Assembly: GCA_018380885.1 (NCBI GenBank)
Contig: JAGZSY010000010.1
Span: 1 to 64,000 of the forward strand
Reading direction: 5' to 3'
Source: Enterocloster asparagiformis
Lineage (GTDB): Bacteria > Bacillota > Clostridia > Lachnospirales > Lachnospiraceae
DNA length: 64,000 nucleotides
Shown piece after piece: positions 27,630-36,610 of the stretch. The position numbers were made by a program, and so were the translations under genes. How positions within the stretch are numbered: position 1 is the first letter of the stretch; every line of letters begins with the position of its first letter. The notes beneath the pieces are model-generated. The model worked only from the letters and a program-made list of their open reading frames with translations, ran no database searches and was not told where the DNA came from.

Positions 27630-28565
27630 CTACCGCTGCGCCTGAGCGCGATTAAAAATCCCTTCCAGCTCCTCCCGCGACGGGATAGAACTCTGCGCGC
27701 CTTTTTTTGTCACCGCAATGGACGACGCTGTGTTGGCAAACCGGATCGCCTCGTCCTCGCCCCTGCCCTCCGCCAGCGCCACGGCGAAAGCGCCGTTAAA
27801 ACAGTCGCCTGCCGCGGTGGTGTCCACAGCTTCCGCCTTTCTGGCCGGGTACGTCCTGAATCCGTTTCTGTCCGCCAGCAGAGCGCCCTCCTCGCCCAGC
27901 GTAACCACAGCGCAGCGCAGCCCCTTTTCCATGAGCGCCAGCGCGCCCCGCCGGACGGCTTCCATCCCGGAGCCAGGGACGCCGCTGAGCTTCATCAGCT
28001 CCGTCTCATTGGGCGTCAGGTAATCCACGCTGGAGAGCAGCTCAGGGGACAGCGCCTCCGGGGCCGGGGCAGGATTTAAAATCACCGTCTTTCCCAGCTC
28101 CTTGGCCCTTGCCGCCGCGTACTCGATGGCCTCCAGGGGAATCTCCATCTGCATCAGCAGGTAGTCGCACCACCGCAGCAGCTCGTCGTTTTCCTCCAGG
28201 TAGGCTGTGTCGCAGGCCTGATTGGCTCCCGCCACCACCACGATACTGTTGTTCCCCTGCGCGTCCACGCAGATCACGGCGGTCCCGGTGGGCAGTTCCC
28301 CGGACACCTTCAGGGCCGACACATCCACGCCGCAGGCCGACAGGCTCTCCTTCTGTCCCTCTCCAAACTGATCCCTGCCCACGCAGCCCAGCATCTTCAC
28401 TCTTCCGCCCAGCCGCCCGGCCGCGTACGCCTGATTGGCGCCCTTTCCGCCCAGGTTATATGTAAGCTCTTCACCCAGAACCGTCTCGCCCACCGCGGGC
28501 ATTCGGTCCATGGCAATGGACAGATCCATATTCAGGCTGCCGATCACCAATATATTCTTTCTCAT
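27630..28565 (-). CDS. rbsK: Ribokinase
   Basis: This 311-residue PfkB-family kinase phosphorylates ribose to ribose 5-phosphate. The N-terminal GSLNMDLSIAMDRMPAVGE and GGKGANQAYAAGRLGG signatures and the C-terminal DTTAAGDCFNGAF with its catalytic Asp are intact. ATG 28565 has AAGGAGG upstream; an upstream Met 30 codons earlier falls into the operator region and is rejected. It is the first gene of the six-gene nucleoside operon. Confidence 0.93.
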   Translation of the reverse strand: MRKNILVIGSLNMDLSIAMDRMPAVGETVLGEELTYNLGGKGANQAYAAGRLGGRVKMLGCVGRDQFGEGQKESLSACGVDVSALKVSGELPTGTAVICVDAQGNNSIVVVAGANQACDTAYLEENDELLRWCDYLLMQMEIPLEAIEYAAARAKELGKTVILNPAPAPEALSPELLSSVDYLTPNETELMKLSGVPGSGMEAVRRGALALMEKGLRCAVVTLGEEGALLADRNGFRTYPARKAEAVDTTAAGDCFNGAFAVALAEGRGEDEAIRFANTASSIAVTKKGAQSSIPSREELEGIFNRAQAQR

Positions 28566-28594
28566 TTTCTCCTCCTTGCCAGCACATTGTTGAT

Positions 28595-28606
28595 GAAAAT
28601 GTTTTC
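28595..28606. promoter_or_regulatory. Operator-like palindrome downstream of the rbsK promoter
   Basis: GAAAATGTTTTC is an approximate palindrome of the LacI type, about 20 nt downstream of the -10 box. A near-identical copy lies upstream of the promoter at 28678. Confidence 0.5.
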
Positions 28607-28627
28607 GTAAAGTATTTTCATAGTTAT

Positions 28628-28655
28628 ATCTTAGCACGCATTTTTGATTTGTCAA
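28628..28655 (-). promoter_or_regulatory. Predicted promoter of the ribokinase operon
   Basis: TTGACA (28650-28655) and TAAGAT (28628-28633) on the minus strand have a 16-bp spacer. It is flanked by two operator-like boxes. Confidence 0.7.
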
Positions 28656-28677
28656 CAGTTTATTTATATTTTCTAAT

Positions 28678-28689
28678 AAAAATGTTTTC
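28678..28689. promoter_or_regulatory. Operator-like box upstream of the rbsK promoter
   Basis: AAAAATGTTTTC differs from the downstream box in one base. The 83-bp centre-to-centre spacing would allow looping by a LacI-type regulator. No such regulator is encoded nearby. Confidence 0.45.
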
Positions 28690-30848
28690 TGAAATTGTTT
28701 TTTTATTTACATTTTTCACCTATTTGTTTTATCGACAGCATTGTTCCTGGTTTGTTGTGTCATAATGGAGAGAGGCAAGCGCTGTTGCGGGGGAGGATTT
28801 TAGGGCGGGAAATGGCGATTGGGATGGGAATGGCGGGTGGGTGGGATTAAAAATGGCGGGTGTATGCTTATGGTTACGTGAAGGCTTTTTGGGATGGGAT
28901 AATTAGGGCTTTTTTTTTGGGGGGTGGCAGGGGGGGGGGGGAATCAGGGGATATGGCAGTTCGGACGGAGTTCGCGGGTGGGTGAGGTTGTCGTTTATGT
29001 ATAAGGATGAGAATATCAATTATGAAATGTGCATGCGGGTTTTGAGGCCGTAAAAAATATAAGTACATTGTTTTCAGAGCCGCAAAACGCGCCTAAAGCC
29101 AACTTGCCGCCAGACGGGATTATAAATCGTGGGGTAAAAACAATTGAGATGTCACAGTTTGCAGCTTTCTGCCTGGCGAGGAGTAGAATCAAAAAGTACC
29201 ATCACACTGTGCCGTTCCGTGGGAGACAGGGGACTTCAAAAGCATGTCAACACAGAGGCGGCAGGTATGGCAGATATTTTTTTGGACGGAAAATTCACTT
29301 TTTCTATAAACAGTTCAAAGGAGATATCTTTTGTTACGCGTGCGCATGGGGATACCTAAGTCCTGGCCGGCTGCTGCCATATGGGGAGGGGCTGCGCTGC
29401 CAAAAAAACGGCAGCGCCCGCTCACATATATCGTTTCTGGGCTTCAAAGGATGTTTGTCCGGTCACCGGATCGCTTTCACTGGTGCTGCACAACTGTCTC
29501 CCTCCGGCCGGAGCCGGTATCTGGACTTTTCATTCGCGGAGTCGGCGGTATTTTCTGCTTCTATTATAGCCTCCGCTGACTGCGTAAAAAGCGGCAATAG
29601 CGGCACTGTCAACTGCTCTGCGAACTGTTGCCGGTCATATTATGGGGTGACGGAAGAGATTTCCTGCGGATTCCTCCTGTCTTAAAATGTAAGATTTTCT
29701 GATGGGAGTGGAATGGCTTTCTCTGCCGTCGTCTGTTCGTCAAAGGCGGGAATCATGGGCTTGTTTTTCCATACTTTAAGGCAACCTGGCGGGTACTGAA
29801 CTTGCCTGGGCCATTTTGCGGTCTAGCTGGGACAAGTGGATCATGATTGTGGGAAAAGCAGCAGAGGCACGATATTTAGTGTGAAAGGACACGGCTGAAA
29901 TTCCTATGAGCATTGATATACATAGGGTAATCTCACAAGGATGCGGCGATATCAGGCGTTGGAAGGCGGCAAAGCTATGGGGATTTTCCGGTCGGGAGGG
30001 AGGGGAAATGTTTATGGTAATCGCAACGTGATTTAGGTACAGCCAGACGGCGGAGGCTGTCAGGCCGGAGACAACTTGATTTTGATCAGACGGGAGAGCA
30101 GGAATGTATATGGCAGGTATTACGGGGTTAGGGCACAACCTGTCGTCGGATGCGGGCAAGCTTGAGAATGGTTTTATTGGGCGGGCAAGCGGGTTAGGGC
30201 TGTTATATTTCCATGATCTACGCGGCCATGAAAGAATATGGAGTCGCTTGTGGCAGAATCGTCCTGAAGTTCTCCTTGGCGGCCGGCAAACCTTAACTCA
30301 GCAAACCAGCCGTCCCTGCCCCCAGATCGTTAATCTCGCCAATTACTGCCTATGCCATGCGGGAGACTAATAAATCTTCTGGAAATGTAAGGCATAGGTG
30401 CATTTTAAACCAACGGTTGTGAAGCTGGTTAGCAGTTCAATAGTATGATTGGTATTTTTGCACTAACTGAACGGAAGGCTGCGGGCGAAAACACAACTTG
30501 GTAGAGATTCTTCAGATTACTATTATAGTTACTTTGTGTTTTCTATCTTAAACAGACTTTTCAGAGGCGTATAATTTATAGAACACGCTTTAGTATGGAT
30601 ATGATTGAATAGATTTAATTTTGCATGCTCTCATTTCTACCGAATTTTTACAGCATTGATTTAAAAGCGTATATTTTTTAGTATGAAGGCAGAACAATGC
30701 CGGCAAAAAAATAACACCATGCAAGTCTACTCGCACATCCATTGATAGACCCTCGCGCTCTGCCGTTTCTGTTCTACCAAATTTGCGGCTTACATACTTA
30801 TTGCAGAGCTCGGCCAAAAGGTGGATTTCAATTCTGATTATATGAGCT
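28690..30848. other. Gene-free, probably decayed region before the CRISPR array
   Basis: No frame here has a ribosome site plus a recognisable protein. The first 300 bases are strongly G-rich, with a T9-G6 run (28910-28924) and a run of 12 G (28930-28941). Short open stretches in shifting frames (for example plus-strand 29240-29360 and 30104-30370) look like remnants of coding DNA broken by stops and frameshifts, but I cannot name the genes. Composition differs from both flanks. Confidence 0.6.
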
Positions 30849-31013
30849 GATTTTGCTCTCGCGTTCTACGCAGGGCGTAACCGGGACAATTGCTAATAGT
30901 AACAATCACCAGGGATTTCTACTCCTACATCCCTCACGGGGCGTGACCCTTTCAGCTCCTCAAAGCTCGTTTCCTCGATGATTTCTACTCCCACGCCCCT
31001 CGCGGGGCGTGAC
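30849..31013 (-). CRISPR. Very short type I-C CRISPR array with decaying repeats
   Basis: Read on the minus strand from the cas side, repeat 1 (31013-30980, about 33-34 nt) is GTCACGCCCC-GCGA-GGGGCGTG plus GGAGTAGAAAT, a normal I-C repeat with an 8-bp stem. Repeat 2 (30947-30914) has 4 mismatches, most of them breaking the stem. Repeat 3 (30881-30849) is strongly degenerate (about 23 of 34 positions), but its end falls exactly 66 nt from repeat 2. Both spacers are 32 nt (30948-30979 and 30882-30913). The usable array is therefore one or two spacers. Confidence 0.85.
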
Positions 31014-31174
31014 GCAACAATTAGTACTTCATCCCCACGCCACCGCAAAATATCGGGCGGACTTTATTTTTTTAGTGTATTTTTTCCCTACCAGGCAAAG
31101 AAAATCCCCATACTATCCCCATTTTTCAGGCGAACCTCCCCCGCATTTTAGCATCACCACACCTTCGCCTATCC
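31014..31174 (-). promoter_or_regulatory. CRISPR leader
   Basis: The 161 nt between the cas2 stop and the first repeat is AT-rich in its array-proximal half, with long T and A runs, and has no reading frame. Its position is that of a leader that drives the array on the minus strand and receives new spacers. Confidence 0.6.
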
Positions 31175-31465
31175 TCAGATAATAATAACCCCTTCCGGAT
31201 TATAACCGCGTTTTGCGCCCACATGCTCCACTCTTTTGCTCCAGTTATTTCCAAGATAATAGAACCGCAGGCTGTCCTTCTCCTCGTCGATCAGGCGGAT
31301 CAATGCATCCTTTAACTTCAAAAAAGTAGAATAATCCAAATCCGCTTCGAACACCGAATTTTGAACTCGCTGCGCATGATTCTGGCATTCTTTCGCCACC
31401 TTTCGCAGCCTTGTCTGCCCCGATTTATCCACCGTACTGACATCATAGCTGATAATCACCATCAT
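31175..31465 (-). CDS. cas2: CRISPR-associated protein Cas2
   Basis: Cas2 is the small partner of Cas1 in spacer integration. The 96-residue protein begins with MMVIISYDVSTVD, the ferredoxin-fold start with the conserved Asp, and contains RVQNSVFEADL in the middle. I start at the ATG directly before VIISYD (31465); upstream Met codons overlap cas1. It is the last gene of the cas operon, next to the leader. Confidence 0.95.
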   Translation of the reverse strand: MMVIISYDVSTVDKSGQTRLRKVAKECQNHAQRVQNSVFEADLDYSTFLKLKDALIRLIDEEKDSLRFYYLGNNWSKRVEHVGAKRGYNPEGVIII

Positions 31466-31473
31466 AAAATCAC

Positions 31474-32496
31474 CTACTTCATCAAATAGCACGGATATTC
31501 CGCGATATCCCCACGCACATATTTTGCTAAAAGATTGCTTTGCACATAAGGCAGCAGGCCCAGAGGGATCTTCTGCTTGAGATAAGGGTGTACCATATCC
31601 GTGCGCTTCTTTTCCTGCCAGCGAGCGAGCACCTTTTTCCGGCCTTCCTCATTAAGCCAGACTGCCCCGGAAATCTGCTGCTCAAAATCATCGGCTCCCA
31701 CTATCTGCAGGTTTAGCAGCGTGAGCACAAATCGCTCCGCAATACACCTTGCCTCCTCCACCAAATCACAGGCCAGTGAACTTCTGCCGCTTTGCAGCGC
31801 ATGGCAAAACCCAATATAGCTATCCAGGCCCACAGTCTCCAGCGCCGCTGCAAACTCATTTGTAAACAGCGTGTACACAAAGGACAGCAGCGCGTTTACC
31901 GGGTCCAAAGGCGGGTGCTTTGTTCGCAATTCAAAGGTAAACGGAACTTTGGGATTGGTGATCAGTTTATCGAATATGGAAAAATAACGTTTGGCACAAT
32001 TCCCCTCAATTCCCAAAACGCTTTCTAAATTCTGGGCCTGGAATATCTTTTCCACACCCTCCTCCAGCGCTGACAGCGTCTCCTGAATATCCGTATCGTC
32101 CCGCAAACCGGCATTGTCGTGCAGCGTCCTTTTAATCACCTGCCTGGTATTGCAGAACTTAGCCGCCATGGTATTTTGTGACAGCGCAAGCCCGCGTTCG
32201 CGGAAGCAGTCGATCTGCGCCACCCGCAAGAACACGTTCCCCTTCGTTTCTCCGCAAACCTTTGCCAAAAACTTGCCCTGGGGCGAAATGAAATTAATGG
32301 GAATACTTTTCTCAACGCACTTTCCCATCAGAGCGGGGGAACATCCGATATAATTGAAGCAGACGACATTTTCCACATTGTCAAATGGTATCCTGAGCTT
32401 ATTTTCATTCTCAATTCTGCACACCAGATTTTCCCCATCCAGCCACAAATACGCCAATTCATTTGTGACATAAATCGTATTTAAAAGCTTTCGCAT
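31474..32496 (-). CDS. cas1: CRISPR-associated endonuclease Cas1, type I-C
   Basis: Cas1 integrates new spacers into the array. This 340-residue protein has the conserved Glu in LGIEGNCAKRYF and the His and Asp of the metal site in FCHALQSGRSSLACDLVEEAR. ATG 32496 has GGAGGTGACT immediately upstream; the longer frame to 32571 overlaps cas4 and has no such site. It lies between cas4 and cas2 in the standard I-C order. Confidence 0.96.
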   Translation of the reverse strand: MRKLLNTIYVTNELAYLWLDGENLVCRIENENKLRIPFDNVENVVCFNYIGCSPALMGKCVEKSIPINFISPQGKFLAKVCGETKGNVFLRVAQIDCFRERGLALSQNTMAAKFCNTRQVIKRTLHDNAGLRDDTDIQETLSALEEGVEKIFQAQNLESVLGIEGNCAKRYFSIFDKLITNPKVPFTFELRTKHPPLDPVNALLSFVYTLFTNEFAAALETVGLDSYIGFCHALQSGRSSLACDLVEEARCIAERFVLTLLNLQIVGADDFEQQISGAVWLNEEGRKKVLARWQEKKRTDMVHPYLKQKIPLGLLPYVQSNLLAKYVRGDIAEYPCYLMK

Positions 32497-32527
32497 AGTC
32501 ACCTCCATTCTAAAAATTTTCCTGTTC

Positions 32528-33199
32528 TCAGTCCTCTGCCGCGGCCATTCTGATCGTCTTTCTGATATCAACGGATTTCTTTGCCGACGGCATACATAGA
32601 TCTTTCATTGAACAGCCGCTGCAATTCTGCTTTTTTTCAATAGGCGGAATCCTGCCTGTTTCCAAAAAGCTTCTCATCTCATTTAAAATCTGCTTCAGGC
32701 GCTGATCATATTCTGAAAAATGCTCTTTTAGCGGCAATGAAACCCGTTTTTTTACATCCGCATAATACAGAACTCCCTCGCAATCACCGCCAAATATGTA
32801 ATCCACGCAGAGCTTTTGGGCAAATACCTGCATCAGATCCTCCTCGTGGTATTCCCCGTGTTTCGGCTTGGTCGGTTTATACTCCACAATGCAGAGCTTG
32901 TATTTACCGTCCATGCCCGCCATGGGCACGCCGTCCTTTGATTCCCTCGCCTCAATACAATCCGTTTTTCCATAAAGATTGTATTCCTCCCGGTCATTAT
33001 ATACCGACACAGATGTGAACACACGCCTGCCGCGCATTGCGTAGTCCCCGTCCGCTGCGTGGACCCGGCTGTGCAGCAGGTTTGCTTTTGTGACAAATGC
33101 ATTCTCCGCCCATGCCTGGTCAATTTCCAGTAATCCCCATCTATGCGGACAATATAGATAATGCTGGATTGACCGGATCGTTATCGCGGTACTGCTCAT
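32528..33199 (-). CDS. cas4: CRISPR-associated exonuclease Cas4
   Basis: Cas4 trims prespacers and fixes their orientation. The 223-residue protein shows a RecB-like nuclease core (GKTDCIEA and IVEYKPTK) and four iron-sulfur cysteines: one in YCPHRW near the N-terminus and three in NCSGCSMKDLCMP near the C-terminus. Its ATG overlaps the cas7 stop by four bases (ATGA), so the genes are coupled. Confidence 0.95.
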   Translation of the reverse strand: MSSTAITIRSIQHYLYCPHRWGLLEIDQAWAENAFVTKANLLHSRVHAADGDYAMRGRRVFTSVSVYNDREEYNLYGKTDCIEARESKDGVPMAGMDGKYKLCIVEYKPTKPKHGEYHEEDLMQVFAQKLCVDYIFGGDCEGVLYYADVKKRVSLPLKEHFSEYDQRLKQILNEMRSFLETGRIPPIEKKQNCSGCSMKDLCMPSAKKSVDIRKTIRMAAAED

Positions 33200-34053
33200 A
33201 GCTTGCTGATGAATTCCACACCGGCCGGCATCGTCTCGTCCACCTCAATTTGGTAATCGCTGAAGCTGCGGGGCGGCACATGGTCCGTCTCAGACACCGT
33301 AATCTTGTCAAACAGCAGCTGTGACGGGCAATTTCCCAGAATACTGTCATGTTTAAATACATACAGCCTCCGCATGGACATCTTGCCCCTGGCCGCGCTG
33401 TGATCGTGTTCAAACATATTGATGATGGCGCTCCACAAAAGCTCCACGTCGTATTCATTTAAATCCGTCACCTTATTGGCCAGCGCCGCGGAAATGTATC
33501 CTTCCGCCCGATATAACGCATACGGAATCATGCTCTTCTTTCCCATTTCCGTCTCCCCGCTCCCCTGGCGGTCCTCGGTGGTGCGGGCCTGCCGCGTAAT
33601 GGTGACATCCTGTATATTGACCGGGGAAATACTTCTGGCAAAATTGATCTGCACCGGTCCGCGGACGATTCCGCACGGGTCGTCTCCTGTGGACATTACC
33701 GCCCCAAAGGTGCGGACGTCAAAATAATGTTTGCACATAAAATCCCTGGCCCGCTTAACGTCATCTGCGGTTTTCCCCTTCTGCTTCTTGGCAAGCCCCT
33801 CCGCCTCATAAGCCTCGGAAAACTTTGCGTTCAGCCAGCGGTCCGGCTTGATCAGAATCTCGTATCCCTCCTCGCCGTTTTTGCACAGATCAACGTAATT
33901 CCGGATTTTCCGCTTCAGACAAACATCCGTGATAAAACCATAGCCGGTTTCCGCGTCCACCCGCGGGCTGTTTCCCGCGTCCGGGTCTCCGTTGGGATTT
34001 CCATTTTCCACATCAAAAAGCATTACGAACTCGTATCTGTTTTGGATTGCCAT
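33196..34053 (-). CDS. cas7: Cascade backbone protein Cas7 (Csd2), type I-C
   Basis: Cas7 forms the crRNA-binding filament of Cascade. The 285-residue protein opens with RYEFVMLFDVENGNPNGDPD, the hallmark of Csd2, and includes the GDDPCGIVRGPVQINFARS segment. ATG 34053 follows AGGGGGAG and is just past the cas8c stop. The typical length and motifs indicate an intact gene. Confidence 0.95.
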   Translation of the reverse strand: MAIQNRYEFVMLFDVENGNPNGDPDAGNSPRVDAETGYGFITDVCLKRKIRNYVDLCKNGEEGYEILIKPDRWLNAKFSEAYEAEGLAKKQKGKTADDVKRARDFMCKHYFDVRTFGAVMSTGDDPCGIVRGPVQINFARSISPVNIQDVTITRQARTTEDRQGSGETEMGKKSMIPYALYRAEGYISAALANKVTDLNEYDVELLWSAIINMFEHDHSAARGKMSMRRLYVFKHDSILGNCPSQLLFDKITVSETDHVPPRSFSDYQIEVDETMPAGVEFISKL

Positions 34054-34054
34054 A

Positions 34055-35869
34055 TTATTTCTCCCCCTGTTCTTTATTGGACTTATCTGTTGCAAAGAAA
34101 CTCTGATACTGCTGATAATACCCGATCATAAACCGTCCCTGGTCCTGGATCAGCAGGGTCTCCGGAAATTCTCCGGGCAGTTTATCCATAATCTCCTGTA
34201 TCATTTTATTGTAATAAACCGGAAATTTCACTTTTCCCAGGTGATTCTGCGCCAGGCGGAGCAGCTTTGGAAAAATCAGCGCCGGTTTAGAAGATGCCGA
34301 GGCAAAATATGCATCCTTGATGGTTCGATTCAGGGAATTGTTCGACGCTTCCTGCTGTAAACGCTCCAGCACGGCAAACAGCCGTCCGCATAAATACGCA
34401 GGCCTTTCATTTTCTTTGTTCAGTGACAATGTAATTTCCTCCTTTTCTCCTTGCAGCCGTTTTCTCCGGTTGATACACGCTTTTATGATTCCCGCGTGGA
34501 CATAGCTCATAGTTCCCTCGCTGTCCGTTTTGACTCTGCGGATGGCCGCGGCCATCAACGCATTCGGATACCACGAACCGTAAACCACCGCTTCCAGAAT
34601 TTTGGCCATCAGAGCCACGTCCACCGTTTCATTATTACTTTTCGGAGAGATCAGGCTTTTCCCGATCCGCCAGAGGGAGATCGGCTTGCCGTCCTCCGAC
34701 ATTTGCAAATCCAGCTGATGGCGCGCTATATTCTGCAAAATCTCGCCAAACCGTTTGTGATACAGGAATTTCATAGCCAGGCGCGAGGAATTGGGCTTCA
34801 TTCCAATGATGTAGAAATCTACGTTCGGATCAATATTTTCCAAATCGGCAATCTGCTCTGCCCTCACAATCCCGTTCCTGGCATCCTTCATCATATTCCG
34901 CAGCATCTCTTCTGTCCGCTGCCCGTCCATACTGTCCGGATTGTCGAACAGCAGAGCCGCCATCAGGTCATTACATGTATCGTTATCATCCGAGGCCCAG
35001 AACACCACCGTCATATCGTCCAGCATCACCTTATGCTTTCTGGAGCTCAGCAGATAATTCAACGCCTCCGCGTATCTTCTCATGGCGTTTTCTGAAATAT
35101 TGCTGTTGTAGGACTGGTCGTTGCCATAGGAACTTTCCGAGGGATTATTGAACCCGATCAGGACGGAACCTGTTGCCAATCCACCGTATACCCCTTTGAT
35201 TTTGCTGTGAATCCGGGCAATGGGAGCGTTTTCCCCGGTGATTGCGCACTGCGCCACCACAGCCGGTTCGCCCTCCGCGCTCTTGACCCGTCTATAGACC
35301 TCCCACTTTTCCAACAGCTTCTGATCCCTGTGCAGCAGTATGTCCGGACGCCCTGAAAGGCAGAACGCAAACCCTGCGGTACTGTAGGCTTTTCCCAGAT
35401 TCACCAAATAATGATTTTCCGTTTCCGCCTCCGGATTCCATCGTGACAGAAAGGCACGGTACGCATTGACCACAGGCGAATCCAGTCCCTCCAGAAACGC
35501 CAGATTCTTCTCGCAAAGCGCCTCATGGGATTTCTTCGCTTTTCCGGTCCGATCCATTGGCGTAAAAATGTCCTTGTCAAAATTCAGACCGAAAATGTAA
35601 AGCGCGCGGTGCTCCACTATATTTGCCTCAATCCCCGGTTTCTCTGTCCGCTCCGGCAGCACAACGGTCCGCGGTACAGACTGCTCCTTTATCTTTCCTT
35701 TTGCCGCTTCCCTTTGCACGGTCTCCTGCCAATTGATGATATCATCGATGGTTCCGTCCAATGTCAGGCTGACCAGATAATGGATCTTCACATTGGAATA
35801 TCCTTCCGAGAGGACATTTCCGTTTCTTGCCAGGGCATCGTAATAATCGCATAGCGCCTTAATCAGCAT
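34055..35869 (-). CDS. cas8c: Cascade large subunit Cas8c (Csd1)
   Basis: Cas8c recognises the PAM and stabilises the target R-loop; in I-C systems an internal start in the same gene can also supply the small subunit. The 604-residue protein begins MLIKALCDYYDALAR and contains GSVLIGFNNPSESSYG and the FWASDD region typical of Csd1. ATG 35869 is preceded by GGGAGGG and overlaps the cas5 end by 7 nt. No frameshift is visible. Confidence 0.95.
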   Translation of the reverse strand: MLIKALCDYYDALARNGNVLSEGYSNVKIHYLVSLTLDGTIDDIINWQETVQREAAKGKIKEQSVPRTVVLPERTEKPGIEANIVEHRALYIFGLNFDKDIFTPMDRTGKAKKSHEALCEKNLAFLEGLDSPVVNAYRAFLSRWNPEAETENHYLVNLGKAYSTAGFAFCLSGRPDILLHRDQKLLEKWEVYRRVKSAEGEPAVVAQCAITGENAPIARIHSKIKGVYGGLATGSVLIGFNNPSESSYGNDQSYNSNISENAMRRYAEALNYLLSSRKHKVMLDDMTVVFWASDDNDTCNDLMAALLFDNPDSMDGQRTEEMLRNMMKDARNGIVRAEQIADLENIDPNVDFYIIGMKPNSSRLAMKFLYHKRFGEILQNIARHQLDLQMSEDGKPISLWRIGKSLISPKSNNETVDVALMAKILEAVVYGSWYPNALMAAAIRRVKTDSEGTMSYVHAGIIKACINRRKRLQGEKEEITLSLNKENERPAYLCGRLFAVLERLQQEASNNSLNRTIKDAYFASASSKPALIFPKLLRLAQNHLGKVKFPVYYNKMIQEIMDKLPGEFPETLLIQDQGRFMIGYYQQYQSFFATDKSNKEQGEK

Positions 35870-36591
35870 TTTAATCCCTCCCTGTATTTTGCCACATCGA
35901 TTACGCCTCGCACCATATGCGGCCGGTAATATACAGTGGAGGCCTTGTCTGAGAATTCCGGGTTCTCCCAATCTCCATTGACCGGCACTCCGCCGTCCCG
36001 GAACTGTACCCGGTAGCTCATAAATCCAAGATCCACATCCCCCTGCTCCAAAATACTGCTGCTGATCAGGTTCATGTCAAACTCCTCGACCAGCCGGATA
36101 TCCCTTACCGGGAATTCGCTGCAGCCCAGGCATGGCGTGCGAAAATGCTGCCCGCGCTCCAATCTCCGCTTGATGATATTGTAATGCTTATTTTCAGCGT
36201 CAGCCTCCCCATCACTTTTTAATCCGGTCAGCTCAAAATGAAATTCCACACCGTACATGACATTTTTTAAAACCATTGCCGCCCGCTGGCTCCGGCTTTC
36301 CGACGTATAAATACACGGATCGCCTCCCGCGCCGTTCATCCTGCTCTTCACCGCGCTGTAAAGTACCTTGTCCTTCACCTCATTGCGGCGGATGTTCATA
36401 AAATCAATGGGCTGGAACACAATGATCTTGTCAATCACATACCGGATCGCCGGTTTCCAATATATGGATTTTAGCATCCCTTCCATGGCGCCCGGCGTCG
36501 GCACATCGTAGCTGACCCGCTCAACCTTCAGCTCAGGCCGCGTAAAACACGCGTAATCGCCGGTTACCATAATCTTAAATCCGTAGCTCAT
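35863..36591 (-). CDS. cas5c: Cas5 (type I-C), crRNA-processing endonuclease
   Basis: In type I-C Cas5 cuts the pre-crRNA, replacing Cas6. The 242-residue protein begins MSYGFKIMVTGDYACFTRPE and has VSYDVPTPGAMEGMLKSIYW, the region that includes a catalytic Tyr. ATG 36591 follows AGGAGGAGGGG. No cas6 is present, as expected for this subtype. It lies between cas3 and cas8c with short overlaps. Confidence 0.95.
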   Translation of the reverse strand: MSYGFKIMVTGDYACFTRPELKVERVSYDVPTPGAMEGMLKSIYWKPAIRYVIDKIIVFQPIDFMNIRRNEVKDKVLYSAVKSRMNGAGGDPCIYTSESRSQRAAMVLKNVMYGVEFHFELTGLKSDGEADAENKHYNIIKRRLERGQHFRTPCLGCSEFPVRDIRLVEEFDMNLISSSILEQGDVDLGFMSYRVQFRDGGVPVNGDWENPEFSDKASTVYYRPHMVRGVIDVAKYREGLKC

Positions 36592-36610
36592 CTCACCCCT
36601 CCTCCTGAAT

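Noticed and set aside
29029..29685. A 218-codon open frame in the decayed region
   Set aside because: No ribosome site, odd composition, no recognisable motif, and better-looking fragments lie in other frames.
30717..30760. Possible fourth CRISPR repeat (TCTACTCGCAC and CCCTCGCG near 30726-30758)
   Set aside because: The pieces are out of phase by about 5 nt, are interrupted and do not fit the 66-nt period.
33180..33193. GTTATCGCGGTACT resembling the grd operator
   Set aside because: Only 10 of 14 positions match, it lies inside the cas4 coding start and no promoter is nearby.
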